In this document: positions 59,330 through 64,000 of the stretch, piece by piece
Numbering within the stretch: position 1 is the first letter of the stretch
How the letters are laid out: each line of letters starts with the position of its first letter
Assembly: GCA_028564705.1 (NCBI GenBank)
Contig: JAPXFQ010002109.1
Coordinates: 1 to 64,000 of the forward strand
DNA length: 64,000 bases
Source: Apricaphanius iberus
Lineage: Eukaryota > Chordata > Actinopteri > Cyprinodontiformes > Aphaniidae
Reading direction: 5' to 3'
Notes under the pieces: generated by a model
Databases searched by the model: none
Seen by the model: the letters and a program-made list of their open reading frames with translations, nothing else
Told to the model about the DNA's origin: nothing
Program-made: the position numbers and the translations under genes

Positions 59330-60480
59330 CTCATTTAACAATGAGAACCACAGATCAATGGTATTTATTTCTCTCACTTGCTCATCACAATACAATAAAT
59401 CCACTGTAACTGAAAACAACAGAGATTATTGTCAAATGTCTTAGTGACTTTAAAAAAAAACTTATTTTAAAGACTAAAACATATTTGGTGGCATTTCAAT
59501 TCACCCCAATTATTTTTGAATTTTAAAGTTTGTATTCCTTTGAATGGTTTGAATGGTTATCCAAGTTATTTAATTATTTTCCTCGGTTTTAAGTAGTATG
59601 AGGAAAAACAACACAACACATCTGTAGAGATGTGCAAAAGCATGGGCACCTAAGTATTTGCATTATTACGATTATTATAGCCAATTGATGTTTTTCAGTG
59701 TGTTTTTTTAGACCATTTTAACATGAACGCTTTACGCTAAACTTTTTGTTTTGTTTTGTAATGCTATTGCTTCATTATCTTATATGTTTATTTTCTCTCA
59801 TGGACATTTAATTAAATTACTGTTTTAATTGAGACACAATTATGATAAAGCTTATTATAACAATGAATAATATATTCGAAAGAGCTCAAATAAAATGTAG
59901 ATTGTTTCAGATGTTTTTAAATATGATGTGCTATTACAGAGTGTGCTGTATTATTTTGAGAAGGCATACCAGTGAATGATAAATGTAAGAGCATATTACA
60001 GTTTTATTACCCCGTGTTTTATTTTAGGAGATAACAAATAACATAGTGTCACAGGAAAATATATGACAGGTTAAGGCATTAGGTAAAATTATATTTTTTT
60101 CACTTGCATAAATCAATATTATTAATTAATTGTTTGAATTAATTGTTTAATCAAATTTTCATAGATTGTAAAAAATACAATGCAGTAATGATAAAGTATT
60201 TTAATTTAGAAGCCAGAATCATTTATTGAATTCAGTTAGTTTAATTTGGTGTACGATACAGAGGATCACAAAGACTGAAAAAAGAAGAAAATATTTTTAG
60301 AGAAAATCAAACCAAAGGGGTTCTGAATTTCCTAAAGATCAGCAAATAATAAAACTATTGAATCAGAGATAATTATTGTAGCTGTGTCCAATAATAAAAA
60401 AATAATAAAAAAAAATAAAAACATATCAATTTCCCAGTATTATGATGTCAAAAAATTGTAGCGAATTATGATTGGATGGT
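59330..60480. other. Intergenic, nothing recognised
   Basis: Very AT-rich spacer with no gene or clear repeat. Confidence 0.4.
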
Positions 60481-60488
60481 TTGTCACT

Positions 60489-60496
60489 ATGCAAAT
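60489..60496 (+). promoter_or_regulatory. Perfect octamer before V19
   Basis: ATGCAAAT, 90 bases before the V19 start codon. Confidence 0.6.
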
Positions 60497-60578
60497 GAAA
60501 ATATATAATAAACAATCAGTTTTGTGCTGTCAGTCTAAGAGGAACAGACGCTCTATTTCGATCATCTTTTATACCAAC

Positions 60579-61002
60579 ATGTTCCCTGTAGCCCTGCTGC
60601 TGCTGGCTGCTGGATCCTGTGAGTCTCACTAAAACAGCAACAATATTATCTATTCACACTATTACAGAATCTTACATTAAATAGCATATTCGTATCAACA
60701 AGTGTGAAGTGTGAACAACTGATGCAACCAGCCTCTTTGACTGTGCAGCCAGGTCAGACTCTGACCATAAGCTGTCAGGTCTCTTATTCTGTCAGTAGCT
60801 ATCACACACACTGGATCAGACAGCCTGCACGGAAAGACCTGGAGTGGACTGGTTACATGTGCGATGGATGCAGTGGAGCTATGAAAAATTCCTTAAAGCG
60901 CAAGTTCAGTATTACAGTCCATGTGTCCAGTAAAACTGTGACTCTGAATGGAAAGAATATTCAGCCTGAAGACTCTGCTGTGTACTATTGTGCCAGACAT
61001 CC
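60579..61002 (+). pseudogene. V19, VH-like segment with a damaged splice acceptor
   Basis: Leader exon 60579-60618 (M-F-P-V-A-L-L-L-L-A-A-G-S) and a fully open V exon: C-E-Q-L-M-Q-P-A-S-L, Cys in I-S-C-Q-V-S-Y-S, W-I-R-Q-P-A-R-K-D-L-E-W, K-F-S-I-T-V-H-V-S-S, end V-Y-Y-C-A-R-H. Aligned to V20, the acceptor 'aacag|gtg' reads 'aacaagtg' here: the AG has become AA and the next AG is one base later. Splicing there (exon from 60703) would shift the frame against the leader. CDR2 holds C-D-G-C, two extra Cys. The signal is CACAGTA 61003-61009, a 23-base spacer and ACAAAAACC 61033-61041. Coding sequence is good, so it is a borderline case. Confidence 0.75.
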
Positions 61003-61044
61003 CACAGTAACACAAAAAAATAGCAGAGCTCTACAAAAACCCCT

Positions 61045-61860
61045 CAGACCTACTTACACTATAAATCACCAAAGGGGTCACTATAACAACACTAATAACC
61101 CAAAATTATCTCTTAAAGGTCTTTAACATTCAACATGGAAATTTTTAGCATTATATTTCATTACATAACAGTATATATGTTTTACTAGAAGTATACAAAG
61201 AGGTTAACATAATATTTATGTTCAGTTTGTATTGATTTCTATTATGTTAAGGATTCTTTTATCATAGACAAATAGGAGAGTTGGATTTTATCTCTATTAT
61301 TCTGAGGGTTTCGGCCACAGCTCTCACCTTCCAAAACTGTCAACGTAAGAGGTAAAATCCAACTCTCTTACTTGTGTATGATATTAATAATCTTTAAGAT
61401 ACTGTAGGCGAAAATACTGTCACCCTTAAGAGTATGCTCCATTATGCCCACCGTGATTAAAAATAGAAAATAATAAATAAACAAATACACATGAACAAAG
61501 TAATATCCTTTATTTGTATCAAAAGCATAGGAGCTTCGCTTTATGTTATTTTTTTTATTTTTATGAAGAAAATAATTTATTGTTGAATTTATTTATGAAT
61601 AATTTGTCACGGTGTGACTGACTCCCTGTCTGCGTCACTCCCTGTCTTCCGGTGGCTAAATTACTTTCACCTGTCTTCTACTGTCTCATTGAGACAGGTT
61701 GTAGCCTGTGTTGAGATAAAAAAAGGAAAAAAAAAAGTTCCCTGCTGTGCTGTAACAGTATGACAGTCATTTGTGATTTGCTAATCTGTTATTAGGCAAA
61801 TGAAATATTGTTTTTAGACCTGACCTCTTTCTGTCAATCACATAGAAGATCTCATTGCAT
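61045..61860. other. Intergenic; hairpin MITE
   Basis: Contains the palindromic element at 61264-61381. The stretch 61600-61745 is less AT-rich, with no gene recognised. Confidence 0.5.
61264..61381. mobile_element. Short palindromic MITE
   Basis: The arms 'gagagttggattttatctct' (about 61278-61297) and 'gaggtaaaatccaactctct' (about 61350-61370) are inverted copies, extended outward by 'catagacaaa' against 'cttgtgtatg', giving about 33-base ends around a 50-base centre. No coding sequence. Confidence 0.75.
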
Positions 61861-61877
61861 CATCTTCATCCCCCAAC

Positions 61878-62297
61878 ATGTTCTCTGTACCTCTGCTGTT
61901 GCTGGATCCTGTGAGTCTCACTGAGAAACTCACATTATGGTGACAGCACAGTCTGACTGATACTACACTTTTGATTTATTTAACATTGTCATCAACAGGT
62001 GTCAAGTGTGAACAACTGACACAACCAGTCTCTTTGACTGTGGAGCCAGGTCAAACTCTGACCATCAGCTGTCAGGTCTCTTATCGGTCACTAGCTACCA
62101 CACACACTGGATAAGACAACCTGCTGGGAAAGCTCTGGAATGGATGGGTGCTCTTTGGAACGGTGGAGGTAACGCGTATGCCAGCAGTCTCCGAGGTCGC
62201 ATAGAAGTCACCAGAGACACTAGTTATAACGTTTTGTATTTGAGACTGTCCACCATGAAACCAGATGAGTCTGTTGTGTATTACTGTGGCAGAGACA
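61878..62297 (+). pseudogene. V20, VH-like pseudogene (E-Q-L-x-Q-P family)
   Basis: Leader exon 61878-61910 starts M-F-S-V-P-L-L-L-L but lacks 7 bases found in V19 (after the Leu run), shifting its phase; the V exon from 61999 would then meet a stop early. Within the V exon a further base is missing near 62090 (after V-S-Y). The rest is clear: C-E-Q-L-T-Q-P-V, I-S-C-Q-V-S-Y, W-I-R-Q-P-A-G-K-like, L-E-W-M, V-Y-Y-C-G-R. The signal is CACAGCG 62298-62304, a 23-base spacer and ACAAAAACT 62328-62336. Two independent frameshifts make it a pseudogene. Confidence 0.85.
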
Positions 62298-62336
62298 CAC
62301 AGCGGTTAATGTGAGCAGATATGCTGTACAAAAACT

Positions 62337-62635
62337 CCTCACAGAGCAGAAATAGCAATGACATCAGCACACAATAACTGATGTGGTTGTTGGGGATTTC
62401 CTGTTCTTCCAATATTCTGGCAACAGCTTCTCATCTTCAATAGATATTTTCAGAGAATGTATAAGTCCTATGCAACAGGCTATGTTAATAAACATTTTCA
62501 GTAATATAACTGAGTTAACAGAGGAAAACAAAATTCACAAATTACAAAAAAAAAATCACATTTAAAAGGTGTACATATTCAAGTTCCTTTGTACAGGATG
62601 TTGTTTATATTCAGTCACAATCAGCATATATCCAT
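62337..62635. other. Intergenic, nothing recognised
   Basis: AT-rich spacer after V20. Confidence 0.4.
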
Positions 62636-62639
62636 ATCA

Positions 62640-63005
62640 TGGAAGGGCTGTATGGAGGTGCAGTGGTTAGTACTGTTGCCTTGCAGCAAGAAGGTTGTGG
62701 GTTTGTATCCCGGTTTGTATCCCGGCCCAGGGCCTTTCTGCATGGAGTTTGCTTGTTCTCCCCGTGAATGCATGGGTTCCCTCCGGGTACTCCGGCTTCC
62801 TCCCATTACTGTTAGGTTAATCGATCACTCTAATTTGTCCTTAAGTGTGAGTGTGTGTGTGCATGGTTGTTTGTCCTGTCTGCCTCTATGTGTGGCCCTG
62901 TGTTGGACTGGGTCTACCCCGCCTCTCGCCTGTTGACAGCTGGGGATAGGCACCAGCCCCCCCGTGACCCCTTGAGGAATAATCAGTTCAGAAAATGGAT
63001 GGATG
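62640..63005 (+). mobile_element. SINE-like dispersed repeat, longest copy
   Basis: The head 'gcagtggttagtactgttgcc' and 'ggttgtgggttt' are tRNA-like; the body has 'cctttctgcatggagtttgc' and 'ctccgggtactccggcttcc', and the tail 'gttgacagctggggatagg' matches 29095-29125 and 48360-48390. The end runs into 'atggatggatgg'. It has no coding capacity. Confidence 0.7.
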
Positions 63006-64000
63006 GAAGTCGTTGGGGCAGCCCCATATCTCCTTCATTTAACTAACCAATGTTATTAGACTCTTGTAACCCAACTACACTAACGATTTTAACACATGCT
63101 CCATCCCACCTGTAGTCTGAGCAGTATGGGATCAGGATGATTATCAGCTTAAGATGAAACTGAAAAGAAATATTGGCACAGAAAATAAAAATTGGCATTA
63201 AAAAATATAATTGTAGTTGGAAATCTTAATTTTGAATCTGAAACAAATGAAGTGAAAATTACTGTATTGAAAGTGAAACAAAAATTGTGCAAAATCCACT
63301 GCTATAATGTTCTGTAATGTTTATTTTGATATAACTTTTAAATTAGTTGCTGTTGCAATTGGTTTCATTAAAACACCAGAAGCTAATACATCAGTACCTT
63401 TGAGCCATTCCAAAGGGGTTCAGAAACAGCAGATCACCGAATACATCTGAGACAGAGTGACTTTAAATAAGTGAAGTCAAAAGTGTTTAGATAAAAGCCG
63501 AGATAAAAGCCAGCAAAACACAGTGAAACAGATAAAACAACCCTTAAATTGTTTATCCTAAACTAACCTAATCTCTGCCCAGACAACCCTTATTGAACAA
63601 AGCAGGAGGGCCAGCTCTTAGATGGCTCATTAGCAGCTGCTGTGGGGAGTGGTAACAGTGAAGCTTCAGATGCGGGCAGCTAGTCATCAGCCAGAACTCG
63701 GGTTGTTTGGTATCTCTCATCATCTGTTTTAGGCTTCACCTAAAGTAACTCTGCTTTTAGATCTTGTAAGGTTGCTCTTCTACTCAGAAAGATAATGAAA
63801 TATCTGGGGCTGACACAGCAGCTAAACTAACCAAAGGCTCCATTTTCTACAGTACATTCCTTGCTGCTCCATGTAGTTGTTTACAATAGTATTTGGCAAC
63901 CCGCAGCGGTAAGCTGCTGTTGGCTAGAACACATAAATATGAAGACAGTGCGGTGGTCGGAAAAAGTTATCTTTTTTTATGATTGTAGGTTAAATAACAT
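63006..64000. other. Right edge, nothing recognised
   Basis: AT-rich sequence with no V segment, D, J or constant exon. If a further D-J-C cluster follows, it lies outside the window. Confidence 0.4.

Overview
This window looks like the genome of a teleost fish, probably a percomorph-type species. The noncoding DNA is AT-rich and holds fish-type LINEs (L2/Maui-like and CR1/Rex-like), a Tc1-like element, tRNA-derived SINEs and many short inverted-repeat transposons. No bacterial or viral genes are seen. The real genes are almost all segments of one antigen-receptor locus, every one of them on the + strand.

Layout. (1) About 0.7-28.1 kb is an array of immunoglobulin heavy chain-like V segments (V1-V12), mixed with pseudogenes and relics. 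Each working segment has a split leader, a V exon ending in C-A-R or a close variant, and a recombination signal (heptamer, 22/23-base spacer, nonamer). (2) About 29.5-31.4 kb is a nested transposon block. (3) 32.65-36.9 kb is the first D-J-C cluster: D1 with 12-base-spacer signals on both sides, J1 with a 23-base-spacer signal, and a three-exon constant gene C1. (4) 40.3-40.7 kb is V13, an intronless V segment lying between the clusters. (5) 42.7-45.6 kb is the second cluster, D2-J2-C2, a recent duplicate of the first. (6) 48.7-62.3 kb holds more V segments and pseudogenes in the same direction (V14-V20), which may serve a further D-J-C cluster beyond the right edge.

Main result. V and J are heavy chain-like (J segments read W-G-x-G-T-x-V-T-V). 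The constant genes are not immunoglobulin: each encodes one C domain, a 9-residue cysteine-bearing connecting piece, and a transmembrane exon with R-x4-K plus a further Arg and no cytoplasmic tail, the signature of T-cell receptor alpha/delta chains. The splice phases of J1, J2 and all C exons agree, so the predicted product is a VH-D-JH-Cdelta-like receptor chain, two copies in tandem. TCR delta chains using VH are established in amphibians, birds, monotremes, coelacanth and sharks. From memory I cannot point to a described teleost locus where J is also heavy chain-like and the Cdelta gene is duplicated.

How the parts work together. V (23 spacer), D (12/12) and J (23 spacer) obey the 12/23 rule, so V cannot join J directly and a D is required. 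J splices in phase 1 to C exon 1. The basic transmembrane residues would pair with the acidic residues of CD3 subunits. Several V promoters carry an octamer-like ATGCAAA motif next to a GGAGGAG box, like immunoglobulin V promoters. Thirteen V segments look intact (V1, V2, V3, V5, V6, V8, V10-V15, V18); the rest are broken by stops, frameshifts, splice-site loss or mobile-element junctions.
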